Origin: CAYPHY01 sp964410625
Lineage (GTDB): Bacteria; Chloroflexota; Anaerolineae; Promineifilales; Promineifilaceae
DNA length: 64,000 bases
Direction of reading: 5' to 3'
NCBI GenBank assembly: GCA_964410625.1
Contig: CAYPHY010000009.1
Location: 83,632 to 147,631 of the forward strand
The notes under the pieces are model-generated. The model was not told the origin of the DNA and ran no database searches. It worked only from the letters and a program-made list of their open reading frames with translations. Every line of letters starts with the position of its first letter. The stretch's first letter is position 1. A program made the translations under genes and the position numbers. Below, piece after piece: positions 49,275 to 58,800 of the stretch.

Positions 49275-50558
49275 TCAACTCAGTACACGTTGGATAGGTG
49301 TGAGGGTAAATGTTGTGAAGACAGTTACGATGATCAGAGTCAATAGCCGGTCAGTCTCAATCGGGAACGCGCGTAAAAGTAAGACAATTGCCGCCAAACA
49401 AAGCATAACGAAAAAGAGACGCAAAGCACCATACGAGCTTTCTAAATTTCTGTGAGCGGGGGAATGGTAAAACAGCGCGGCGGTAACCAGTCCAATCAGA
49501 AACGATGTGGTGATGGTCGGCTCAAAACGGATTTGAAGCCCTCCAAACGACACTCCGGCCAGGACAAACGTGCTGGAGAGGGGAAGGAGCACGCGACTCG
49601 ACAAATGGGCCGCGAATGCAACAAGCAACAAGCTAACGACTATGAGTCGTATCCATCCATACCATTCTTGTCCCGCTGGCGAACGTATTATTCCCAAGGG
49701 CGGTATCTCAGGAGCCAGCCAATGATAAAGCGGAATTAATAGGATGGTGACTGAAGTAGCCATCCCCTGAGCTATCAAAGATTCTGTATGGGTATTGATC
49801 GTCGATTCCAGGTTCATCAATTCAGCTAAAGAAAGTTCGAATAACATGATATCGATCACGAACAATGCGATTGTGCCGGCTACGAGCCACGCCGATAAGG
49901 ACATTGCGCGACTGGTTGTGCGGCGGTTGGAATCGAACGGCCGATAAAAGATTAAAGCGGCTATGGCACCACTATAGAGTGCAGCAAGCATGGTTTGCCC
50001 TTGCAGCAGTGCTGGTTCGAAGAGCAAGTTCGCCACCGAACTGACCGTCAATGCTTCCTGTTCGCGAAGCTGAAGCAACGGATACGTTAAGACCCCGATG
50101 TAACTGGCTACCAAAACCAGGATGATAGCCAATAGGATCGAATAAACTACCTTGTTCACTACCTCTCCATACTGTTGGAAAACAACGCTTCCGGGAGCGT
50201 ATTCAACATAATCGCCATTTAATAGATATATAATAGTAGAGGGTCTAACGAGTATCCCATGCCGTCTTGTGCGCGGATGCAACAGTGGGGGTGAAGACAA
50301 GTTCGTTGGCTCAGTGGCTGTGTCATTCTGGCAGAACAAGCATGGTTTGTTCGTGTTCCAACAATGAGCGTGATATTGTTTCTGGCAATTGTCACATTCA
50401 ACAAACAACCGTAGACCCACCTTGTCATCCTCTGGATCTAACGTTTGAAAGCAATAAAAGCAGCCCGGACGAGTGAGCGGTATGGGGTTTAATAGCGAAG
50501 AAATGGATGCCAATACTTCTAAGATTTGGAGGCGAGCTGACTGGGTAGATGATGACAT
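49275..50558 (-). CDS. RING-like zinc finger multi-pass membrane protein
   Basis: A 427-aa protein. ATG 50558 was chosen because it keeps a 19-bp gap to the previous gene; longer starts overlap it. Residues about 32-80 form a RING-like cross-brace: CFYCFQTLDPEDD, then FVECDNCQKQYHAHCW and CLFC (Cys/His pairs CxxC, CxxC, HxxC, CxxC). After a linker come about nine hydrophobic segments, for example VVYSILLAIILVLVASYIGV and LRLFFVMLCLAAIVLLLRAF. The finger is closely similar to that of the gene just upstream. It is the last gene of the operon. Possible roles are a membrane-localised ubiquitin-ligase-like or adaptor component; this is inference. Confidence 0.75.
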   Translation of the reverse strand: MSSSTQSARLQILEVLASISSLLNPIPLTRPGCFYCFQTLDPEDDKVGLRLFVECDNCQKQYHAHCWNTNKPCLFCQNDTATEPTNLSSPPLLHPRTRRHGILVRPSTIIYLLNGDYVEYAPGSVVFQQYGEVVNKVVYSILLAIILVLVASYIGVLTYPLLQLREQEALTVSSVANLLFEPALLQGQTMLAALYSGAIAALIFYRPFDSNRRTTSRAMSLSAWLVAGTIALFVIDIMLFELSLAELMNLESTINTHTESLIAQGMATSVTILLIPLYHWLAPEIPPLGIIRSPAGQEWYGWIRLIVVSLLLVAFAAHLSSRVLLPLSSTFVLAGVSFGGLQIRFEPTITTSFLIGLVTAALFYHSPAHRNLESSYGALRLFFVMLCLAAIVLLLRAFPIETDRLLTLIIVTVFTTFTLTPIQRVLS

Positions 50559-50577
50559 GGCGTGTGACTCTTCCTGG

Positions 50578-51075
50578 TCAGGGCAGAATGGCACTACAAG
50601 CATATATGAAGAAACAGAGACCGAACAAGACAATGATCAAGAGTAAGATAGGGGCAATCGTCTTAACATGTTGCTGAACAAAAGCGGCGAGTTCGCCACT
50701 TTGATTGCCAAAAGCTGTGGAAAGGGTACGCTCAATTTGGCTGGACGAAGATCTGATAAGCTCGGCCGCCGAGGTTGGTACGACAAAGCCAAGCGTGGGG
50801 AGTCCTAACTCGCCAAAAGAATAGGAGACGGCCGAAGGAGTCACAAGCATGGCCGATTCTTTGGGCTGCATATCCAGCACTGGTACAGTTTCTAATTCGA
50901 TTACTTCGCTCTTGTCCTGATCACAATGAAGACATTTCTCCAGAAGCTCGTAACAAACTTGGTGGTACATTGAACCACAGTTCAAACATTCACGGAAGGT
51001 GCGATACCGCGCGCGTTCATCCTCAGGGTTAAGGGTCTCAAAGCAATAGCGGCAACCAATTCGATGACTGTCCAT
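50578..51075 (-). CDS. RING-like zinc finger single-pass membrane protein
   Basis: A 165-aa protein. CRYCFETLNPEDERARYRTF at residues 8-27 and ECLNCGSMYHQVCYELLEKC with LHC give the same cross-brace pattern as the next gene. The middle is soluble (about 60-135), and one C-terminal membrane segment TIAPILLLIIVLFGLCFFIYA anchors it (tail-anchored). It resembles the prokaryotic RING families predicted in conflict systems. It starts 24 bp after the GTPase gene upstream. With its paralogue it may form a membrane-bound effector or adaptor pair. Confidence 0.75.
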   Translation of the reverse strand: MDSHRIGCRYCFETLNPEDERARYRTFRECLNCGSMYHQVCYELLEKCLHCDQDKSEVIELETVPVLDMQPKESAMLVTPSAVSYSFGELGLPTLGFVVPTSAAELIRSSSSQIERTLSTAFGNQSGELAAFVQQHVKTIAPILLLIIVLFGLCFFIYACSAILP

Positions 51076-51099
51076 ACCTAAGCCTTCCTACGAGTTCAT

Positions 51100-52080
51100 T
51101 CAGCGACTTTGTAACTCAAGCGCCCAGAAATAGGGATCGAGGACCCGGCGCGGGGCCAAGGCGATTGACATAGACCCGCCCTTCTCCACTGGGGCACCAG
51201 TAGAGGAGATAACGGAAAAACGAAGATCGATGTTGTGCTGTTTGGCAAGCCGCACGAAAGACTGTCCTTGAGCCTCTTGTTGGATCCAGTCGCGAATGGC
51301 CTCGCTAACGCGCCCCATGACTTCGATATATTTTGCCATCGCTAAGGCATTCATCTGGTCAACGCGTCCGGACGTGTTCACGGCCGCCCAAAGTGGATCA
51401 TTCGTCAGGTAGTTTCGCAGGTTGCTCGGTAAGTTTGGAATAATGTCACCCTTTGTCAAGACAACCACCAATTTCCGCTGTTCTTTTTTAAAGTTGACCT
51501 CATGCTTGAGCAGCGTATTGATATAGTTGGTCATCAGCATGTTGATAGACCTTCCTGCTGACTGCGGAATGTCGGCCAGGCTGATCAACATGAAGGTCGT
51601 TGGTGCATTGAGCAAAAATGGGGCTTGTTCCACAGGCACTTCGAGTTTGTCAAAAATTTCTCCGGCACAGTCGCGAGTTACAAGTGTGCGCCCTCCCCAT
51701 CTCTCCATGTTGTTCAAAACCATGATATAGGCTTCGCGCAAGCCTAATGGGGTAGGAGGTGGCATCTTACCTTTCTCTAAATACTCATTGACCTCTTGTT
51801 CCGCTTGCTGGGATGGATCGGTAGCGGCCGCATGAGCATACTCAGGCCATACTTTTGCCATTTTAACCAACATAAGCGTTAGCGCTTGCAAAAAAACGCT
51901 CTTGCCGACCTTTGACCAGCCAAATACCTGCACAAAAAAAGGGGGATGCCGCACGTAGTCATGGACGTATAGGGGAGGTAGTACGTTTTTGCACTTCGGA
52001 CAGTTCTTGACGTTGCTACTACCTCGTATTTCGGCAAGGCAGTAAGGACAAATGATTCGTTGTTTAAACAAAGAAAACAT
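51100..52080 (-). CDS. Zinc-ribbon P-loop GTPase (smaller paralogue)
   Basis: A 326-aa GTPase-like protein. A zinc ribbon CPYCLAEI..CPKCKN lies at residues 11-30. VQVFGWSKVGKSVFLQALTL has the P-loop G-W-S-K-V-G-K-S (54-61), TRDCAGEIFDKL is a switch-II-like DxxG, and VVVLTKGDI is the TKxD guanine-specificity motif. The end RVLDPYFWALELQSR matches RVFDPFFWAVILEQK of the larger GTPase in the same operon, so the two are paralogues. It resembles the DO-GTPase group predicted in GTPase-centred conflict systems. It is 29 bp after the GAP1-like gene. Confidence 0.82.
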   Translation of the reverse strand: MFSLFKQRIICPYCLAEIRGSSNVKNCPKCKNVLPPLYVHDYVRHPPFFVQVFGWSKVGKSVFLQALTLMLVKMAKVWPEYAHAAATDPSQQAEQEVNEYLEKGKMPPPTPLGLREAYIMVLNNMERWGGRTLVTRDCAGEIFDKLEVPVEQAPFLLNAPTTFMLISLADIPQSAGRSINMLMTNYINTLLKHEVNFKKEQRKLVVVLTKGDIIPNLPSNLRNYLTNDPLWAAVNTSGRVDQMNALAMAKYIEVMGRVSEAIRDWIQQEAQGQSFVRLAKQHNIDLRFSVISSTGAPVEKGGSMSIALAPRRVLDPYFWALELQSR

Positions 52081-52109
52081 GCCAATCCTCCTGATTATCG
52101 GTTAGGAAC

Positions 52110-53756
52110 CTATAAACGATGTCGCAAACGTTTCATAAAACTCGGCTCGCCTAATTTTGCACGTCTAACGGAAACTGATCGTTGGAACTCAGGATCAACC
52201 CTGGTCCGCTTTTTCAGTAACTTCTCGATCTGGATTAACGAGTCGCTGTCCAGTTTCTGCACGCCGGGAGCAAGCGGCCGTAAATGACCCTCAGCTCCAC
52301 GCTCAAAGATGGCCTGCACCAATTCGATGAATTGCTGCTCCGTCATTCTATCCAGCTGAGGAGCTGCTAAGAGCAGTGTCATGTACGCGGATGTCACCAG
52401 ATCGACGGGTTCCGCCGGATGAAACAGGTATTGGCGCAGAACCAATCCGTAGGTATCACGATCCATTTTTACCAGGGCTTCATTGCGGGCCTCTTGGTCT
52501 ACTTTCTTTCCCGAAAGCGCGGCGAGCAACAGCAGTCGCATGTTGCCGGCTGCTCTGGCCAACTCTTTTAACTTGTCCAAATCCTTCTCTGTTAACTCAG
52601 GTTTGGTTTCCTCCATCCAATCTAGCACGTAACGACTCAACGGGTCAGGCTCCCAATTTTTGGTCGAAGCGACGTTTAACACGTCAAGCATTCCAAGCTT
52701 GCCGATTCGTTTCCACACATAATCAAATAAAGGGTTTGCCAACCCTTTGCCTAAACTGGCTGCCAGAGCATCCTGTACATGTTGCTGGATTAAATCGCGG
52801 TGAAAAGTAAAAAAGTCTTTAGCCGCGCGCTCCTGGATTGAAGTCGTTGGGATAGGATTGCCCGCCTCAAACGCGACTGACAGGCGTTCTATACTTTCCG
52901 CCATTTCTGTGGCATTGGCGATCTCTTGATTCGTGATCTTGTGGGTTAGCCATCTCAAGTATAGTCCATCCCCTGCCATTTCCGGGACAGCGCCGCTCTC
53001 TACGATTCGCCTCCGCCCTGTATCAACTGCCAGATAGTAATTAGCCGATTGTGTGGTTGTCGCGCCTACGGCCCAATATAGTCCTCGAGGATAAGTACAA
53101 CGTTCAATAAATGTGTCGAAGCTACAGTTCAAGCGAGCTGAACCTGGCAGTAAAGCGAACAACAGTTGCAGAGTGTCACGAATTTCTTCCGACTCTCCAA
53201 ACAACAGGATTGACTCCTTCTTTTTCACCATGGCGGATGCCTGGATTCCCAGAGCAACTAACTTTAACAGCCCGTCCTTCGGCCAGGAAGACAGGACTCC
53301 TGCTTTGCTTGGTTTGATCTCAATTTCAACGTCGTTGGCAACGCCCGTTGCACGGCCGAAGTGCTTCACCATTACTTCGGCATCCTCCAAAAAATCGTGA
53401 TAGTTGTTGAACACCGTAAACGGGTTGTTGTGTACCCTGGCAAATTCGCTGCGTGACAAAACGAGGCAATGGACCAAAAAGGCGCCACTCCGCGCATCGC
53501 TATCGGTAATTTCCGGGTGTGACCGGACTAAAGTGGTGCGGGTTAAGACGACCGTATCTGGATCAGCCATAAAGTATTGCCAACGCACGGTAGGCTCTTT
53601 GGGAATGAAACATTGGATGCGTTCCTCAATCTCCTTTACCAGCAAGTTGGAGAAGGACTCACTTTTGTAAACCGTTTGATAGCCTGTCTTTCTCTGCGGT
53701 GAGTAGGATGGCTCAACGCGGGTATAGATTAACTGTTTGGCGTGGACAAGGCTCAT
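52110..53756 (-). CDS. GTPase-associated protein 1 (GAP1-N)-like protein
   Basis: A 548-aa protein starting at ATG 53756, which overlaps the stop of the previous gene as ATGA. The N terminus AKQLIYTRVEPSYSPQRKTG followed by YQTVYKS, then VRWQYFMADPDTVVLTRTT and HCLVLSRSEFARVHNNPF, is typical of the GAP1-N domain found with GTPases in predicted conflict systems. LLFALLPGSARLNCSFDTFI is the middle region. The C-terminal half (about 290-548) is helical. No catalytic motif is seen. It is probably a regulatory or scaffold partner of the two GTPases. Confidence 0.7.
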   Translation of the reverse strand: MSLVHAKQLIYTRVEPSYSPQRKTGYQTVYKSESFSNLLVKEIEERIQCFIPKEPTVRWQYFMADPDTVVLTRTTLVRSHPEITDSDARSGAFLVHCLVLSRSEFARVHNNPFTVFNNYHDFLEDAEVMVKHFGRATGVANDVEIEIKPSKAGVLSSWPKDGLLKLVALGIQASAMVKKKESILLFGESEEIRDTLQLLFALLPGSARLNCSFDTFIERCTYPRGLYWAVGATTTQSANYYLAVDTGRRRIVESGAVPEMAGDGLYLRWLTHKITNQEIANATEMAESIERLSVAFEAGNPIPTTSIQERAAKDFFTFHRDLIQQHVQDALAASLGKGLANPLFDYVWKRIGKLGMLDVLNVASTKNWEPDPLSRYVLDWMEETKPELTEKDLDKLKELARAAGNMRLLLLAALSGKKVDQEARNEALVKMDRDTYGLVLRQYLFHPAEPVDLVTSAYMTLLLAAPQLDRMTEQQFIELVQAIFERGAEGHLRPLAPGVQKLDSDSLIQIEKLLKKRTRVDPEFQRSVSVRRAKLGEPSFMKRLRHRL

Positions 53757-54424
53757 GCTGGCCTCCAAAGCAGGCGAAAACCGTAGTAGGAAAGGCGACT
53801 TTGTTCAGGGTTATTCGGAACACTTGGTTGGCCATGGTCGGGAATAAACAGGTTGCTACGAAACTTGGGGTACGTCTCCCCCATGCCGCCCCAACGATAC
53901 CGCTGATTTTGGCTTTCGACCCATTCCATGACGCCCATGCGCATCAGCATCTGGTCTGCTAATGTCCACTCATAGTTCAACTCGGAGATTACCCGACGAG
54001 AAATGTCATTTAACCGCGTCAACAGCTTCTTGACACGTGCTTCAAGCTCACCCATCTGGGCAAGGGCATCGGTTTCAGGGAGCATAGTCTTTAGGGATTT
54101 GTAAGCGCTGAACCATTCGTCCAGGCTAGGAATCTGGTATCCTTCTCCGTTCCAACGAGCGAAACGCAACACCTCTGCAGGTCTGATACCGCTTAAGAAG
54201 GCCTTCCAATAGTTGTCTAGCCGCATATGGCCTGGAGATATTCGTGGATTGAGATTCAGAATTTCGTCATACCAGGCGGCATCAAAATGACTATCAGGGG
54301 CAGCGGACAAGAAATACTCAAACTGTATCTTGGTGGCGGGTATCCAGTGAATATAGGCATCAATCGCGTCAACCCATACCATAGGGAATCCCGTTTTGTC
54401 CAATCTAAATTGTAAATCCGTCAT
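53753..54424 (-). CDS. Formylglycine-generating-enzyme-like (SUMF) domain protein
   Basis: A 223-aa protein with the divergent C-type-lectin-like fold of the SUMF/FGE family. IPATKIQFEYFLSAAP near the start, RPAEVLRFARWNGEGYQIPS with LDEWFSAYKSL (normally SWxDAxxYAxWxGxRLPTEAEWExAA), MEWVESQNQRYRWGG and the end YYGFRLLWRP follow the family order. The copper-binding Cys pair of true formylglycine enzymes is not seen, so it is probably a binding module. Such domains are frequent partners in bacterial conflict systems. It overlaps the next gene by 4 bp. Confidence 0.68.
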   Translation of the reverse strand: MTDLQFRLDKTGFPMVWVDAIDAYIHWIPATKIQFEYFLSAAPDSHFDAAWYDEILNLNPRISPGHMRLDNYWKAFLSGIRPAEVLRFARWNGEGYQIPSLDEWFSAYKSLKTMLPETDALAQMGELEARVKKLLTRLNDISRRVISELNYEWTLADQMLMRMGVMEWVESQNQRYRWGGMGETYPKFRSNLFIPDHGQPSVPNNPEQSRLSYYGFRLLWRPA

Positions 54425-54444
54425 TTTCGCCTCCTCATGTTTTG

Positions 54445-55842
54445 TTAAAGCCGAAACAGAGCATCCACTATGGTTTGTGGATCGTCTCCTGTACGATAGA
54501 TGACCGTGTTTGTGCTTGGCCAGTCATCATGATGAGCCTCTTCCATGCTGACCAACAGTAAACGATCACGCCAGCCAGTATCATAAAAATCAGCAAGATC
54601 CAAGATTCGGCCGGTGGTGATAACAACTATCTTTGAATCTACCGGAGCATTTTTCAAAATTGGGCCGATTAAGCGATAACGAAAATCAGGTGGAGGTCCA
54701 GTTGGTGGCGTCTGACCCGGACGGCTGGTCGGGGAAAGTTGGCCCAAATAGTAAGTGGTTAATTCCCCTTGTCCAGCAAGCATATCCCATAGCGGTTGAA
54801 GCAATGAGTCATCGTAAACAGAACGGCTTTTCTGTGAGGCGTCGAGCACCAGGCCTAGTGATCTGTCACTCGGCTTTTGCTCAAGAATAACTGCCCAGAA
54901 GAAAGGGTCAAAGACACGATAGCGAGAAGGGTTTTCAATTAAGTATCCTGATTTTGCGTCCGGATCTTGACCTAACGCAGAGGAAAGACAAAAGACCAGG
55001 CTGAGGCCATTTGCCTTTACTGTGTTGATAAATGCCCGGCCGCCGACGACTTGGTCTCGAGTATACTTCTCCAGGAAATCGGACATGGCACGCATGTCTT
55101 GGATATAATCTTCAAAGGAGAAGGTGTTCGTTTGGAAGTGTTCGTAATTTTCCTTGGTTAGACCTTGGAGTGGATCGCTGCGAAGATACTTTCTAATTTC
55201 TGGTGACGTTAATTTGTCGGCCTTTGTGTAGACGACGATCAGATTGCGATCTTTCAGGTCGGCCTTCAAACTTTCCATACCGTATAGATAGCTGTGAAAC
55301 AAGTCTGTAATGGACCTGCCTTGCTTGTCTCCATGCAAGTCGTCGAGACTTACCAGGAACCAGGTTGTATTGACCTGCTTAATGGATCGTGCATACCCGG
55401 CTACTTCACTCAACGAATCATAGGTTTCACCTGGCACGTCGTACATTACCAGACAACGTGACCCAACTTGAGGCAGATTGTAGACATTAAATAGTAAGGG
55501 TCTAAGTAGCTTCTTCTCCTTTTTCTTATCTGTAGCTGGTGGCAACTTATAAGTCGAAGCCTCCTTCTGCATCTTCCGAATCTCATCGAATGTGTGCTGA
55601 TCTGCTGGTCGATAGTGTACCTCAGGTAAGACATTGGTTATTTCCCTTAGCATAAGGGTCAATGCCGCAAGGTACGTTGTCTTACCGTGGTAGGAGAATC
55701 CTACAGTAACTAACCACATAGGCGCGACTTTATGGTAGTCTCTAACGTAAATGTCAGGGATGCGCTCTTTCTCAATAGGACATTCCATTGACTTCTCAAA
55801 ATCGTGCGGCATAAGACAAAAAGGGCAAATTTTCCGTGCCAT
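54445..55842 (-). CDS. Zinc-finger P-loop GTPase (larger paralogue)
   Basis: A 465-aa GTPase-like protein. The N terminus has a small zinc knuckle CPFCLMPHDFEKSMECP. The P-loop is VGFSYHGKTTYLAALTLMLR (G-F-S-Y-H-G-K-T, 48-55), LVMYDVPGETYD the DxxG and VVYTKADKL the TKxD motif. About residue 320 is the FDPFFWAVILEQK block shared with the smaller GTPase. The last 85 residues (RLIGPILKNAP, DLADFYDTGWRDRLLLVSME) are similar to the ends of both vWA-like modules of the large protein upstream. Only 1 bp separates it from that gene. Confidence 0.82.
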   Translation of the reverse strand: MARKICPFCLMPHDFEKSMECPIEKERIPDIYVRDYHKVAPMWLVTVGFSYHGKTTYLAALTLMLREITNVLPEVHYRPADQHTFDEIRKMQKEASTYKLPPATDKKKEKKLLRPLLFNVYNLPQVGSRCLVMYDVPGETYDSLSEVAGYARSIKQVNTTWFLVSLDDLHGDKQGRSITDLFHSYLYGMESLKADLKDRNLIVVYTKADKLTSPEIRKYLRSDPLQGLTKENYEHFQTNTFSFEDYIQDMRAMSDFLEKYTRDQVVGGRAFINTVKANGLSLVFCLSSALGQDPDAKSGYLIENPSRYRVFDPFFWAVILEQKPSDRSLGLVLDASQKSRSVYDDSLLQPLWDMLAGQGELTTYYLGQLSPTSRPGQTPPTGPPPDFRYRLIGPILKNAPVDSKIVVITTGRILDLADFYDTGWRDRLLLVSMEEAHHDDWPSTNTVIYRTGDDPQTIVDALFRL

Positions 55843-55843
55843 G

Positions 55844-58800
55844 TTATTCTCCTATTCTTCGTTCGAGGTGTTCTACCATGACTTGTGCGGCTTTTTCCCA
55901 GGTATCTTGCCAGGGAAGAAGCATAAGTTCTTTCACCCAAGGCGGATCAGCCGCTTCACTATAGACCAGCACACGCTTGTTCCATTCACTATCCTGCCAA
56001 TCTTCTTCATCTAGCGCCGGTTGGTTGACCAGCAAGAGCAAAAAGGCGACCTGTCCAGGGACATAGAAATCCAGGATTGGGCCAAGCAGGCGCGGCCGTC
56101 GCCCCAATGTGTGCGGGATCAATGTCTCCGGCTCAGGCTTATCGCCTGGGATGATGAGTGGCTGGCTTTCCCCCATGCGGTAAACGAGTAGATGAAGCCT
56201 GTCGTTTTGAAGTTGGTTTAGACGATGAATGACCTCGGCCGTCATACTGGCTAAATCGTTGCGTGTCTCCTCCCTGGGGGAGGATGCATCCACGACAATA
56301 AGGCCAAAAGAGTGCCCTTCGGGTAGCTCTGGCGGCCGTTGGCGCTTGCCTAACGCCAGGTGGAGTTGCAGTTGCTCGCTTAATTTCTGCAGAGACTCGG
56401 GAACGGCGTCGGCGCTGTTTTCGCCTTGTTTTACCCACTCATCCAGAATCTCGGAGAGATCGTCTACTCTGTCGGCCGGCACCCTGTCCAGCAGCGCAAA
56501 GAGTTCTCCGGGTGAGCCATCAGGCTGCATCAGCAAACGGGATGACCATTCAGATGTCACCGCCCACTGTCTCACCGCATATAAAACGGCTTGCAAGGCT
56601 TCCCAACGATAGGCGGTTGGCGCTAAGGACGGCAAAAGCCGCAACAGCGTGACATGGGTTGCCACGGAAGGAACGGGAGTAAGATTGGCATAAAGACGAA
56701 ATAGCGCATTGCTACTCATCACTCCGGCGCGAACAAAAAGCGCCTCCTCCTGTTTGTTTAGCCAATCCAGGATTAAACTGACGCAGCGATCAAGATCAAC
56801 ACTTCCTACCCATAGGACGACACTGGTTAGCAGCCTTGCCGGATCGACCCTTTGTTCAGGAGTAGGCGGCATATCTAATTCGCGAATCCGGGCCTCTATT
56901 TGTGGAAAAACCGATTCGATATGATCTGAATCGAGTTCAATATACTCACGCAGGGCACGCACCCGGCTATCAGGCTCTAACGTCAGAAATGTGCGTGCCA
57001 ATTTGGTTTCTATAGGGCCTTCTATCCTTGCCAACACGCGGCTTATTTGATCGGGGTCTTTTACCTGCTCAGAATCGAAAAAGATAACTTCAGCGGACTC
57101 ACTCTCCGTCTCGTTCTGTGCTTTGGCGATCACGAGCCGATCATCCCAATCGGTATCTTTCACATCATTGAGATCGATAATCTCACCCCATGTCAGAACT
57201 AAAAGAAAGCTCACTTGAGAAATTAACTCCTCAAGACTGGATAAGGCTGGATAAAGGAGACGGGGTCTGGGATAGGTGGCCGTTAAATTAGCCGATGATA
57301 CAGACTGGTGTGGCTCTACGACTATTTTCCTAGAACCCATCTGCAGGATGTACATCTCAGTTTGCGGTTCAAACCGGCTATAAATGTGCCGTCCCAAACG
57401 CGCCGCATTGTTTTGTCTTGCCTGGACAGAGGCATCCACAATGACAGCACCGCACTGACTACCCGGCAGTGCGGTTGGTATACCAGACAAAAGATAGAAG
57501 CGAATTAACAGAGCCTGACCGATTTCTATGGCAGTTTTCGATTGACTTTCCACCCAAATATTGGCAAGCCCTTGACGTAATCGCTCGGCAGCCGATGACT
57601 CAACGCGATTCACTACATTCAACAACGCTTTGTAAATCCGTTGATCCCATTCAGAGGATTGGTCGAGCCAACTTCGCAACGTGGAAAGCACCGTATTGAT
57701 CAGATCAGGAACAATCTCACGCTCAATTGCAAAGATAGGGTTGAGCAGTTTAAGAAAAGGACCATGCCTGTCCTCAAGCAATAAAGATGGCTTAACATTC
57801 TCTTTGAAAAGCTGAAAACAAGCCATTTGACCCAAGATATGTAAATTGCTTTCAGGTTCTTCCTGCAACCAATTATCAACCAGCTCTACGAGGCTCGGAC
57901 TGTGTGATAAGGCTATTTGCCGTACCGCGTGCAGCAGTGAGCGTAGGTTGGCTATGGTGTATTGCTGAAGCTGGGACTCCATTCGTTCAGCAACATCTCT
58001 CTCAATCCGCGCACGCAGCGTAACGCGCTGAACAGGCTGTTCCAGCTCCTGCTGTAAAGCACTTGCCAAGGCTAGCAGCTTTGTCTCATCATTAAACTCG
58101 TTGAAACGCTTTCCCAAACTTGTAAAAACTGTATGTACCTGTTCAAGCGCATCATTTCCTGCGGTTTCTTGCTGGCCACTTCCGAATCGTCTCAGCTTGG
58201 CCAGACCGTCATAGATACGCCAAATGGAAGCACCCACAGCCCACATGAAATCTGGATCACCCGATTGGACCCAACCGTGCAGTGTTTTAATGACGAATGG
58301 ACGATACTCCGGATATAGTCGACAGATTTCATCAAGTGCGTAACCGACAGTTGCCACCACTCCTCCAGACGGATGTTCTGCCAGTTTTTCCAATATGATG
58401 TTAAGTTTCCGCTGGTCATGTATACCCAGGTGCCCAATCGCGGCTCCTAGGTCACGACGTACTTCCCAATATTCGGGTGCCTTAAAAGTTTCAATCAGCG
58501 CTCCAAGATAATCGCTTAATGACCAGAGTAGGGAGTGATGATTTCGCAATTGGCGACGTGCTTCCTGCTCCAGGGCCGGGAACTTAAAACGGATTAATCC
58601 CTCTTCCGTTTCCTCAGCACGGATTTTGGCCAGCATATCCTCCAGGCCGATTTCCCGAGGGTCGGACAAATTGGCAACACCATCTTTCCGAAGTGTCTTT
58701 ACGGCGTCCGTATATAATTCCATGAGTACATAGCGATCAACGTTGCTAAAGAGTACGACGAGCATGGCAAATAGTCTGGCATTGGCTTCTTCTAATTCTT

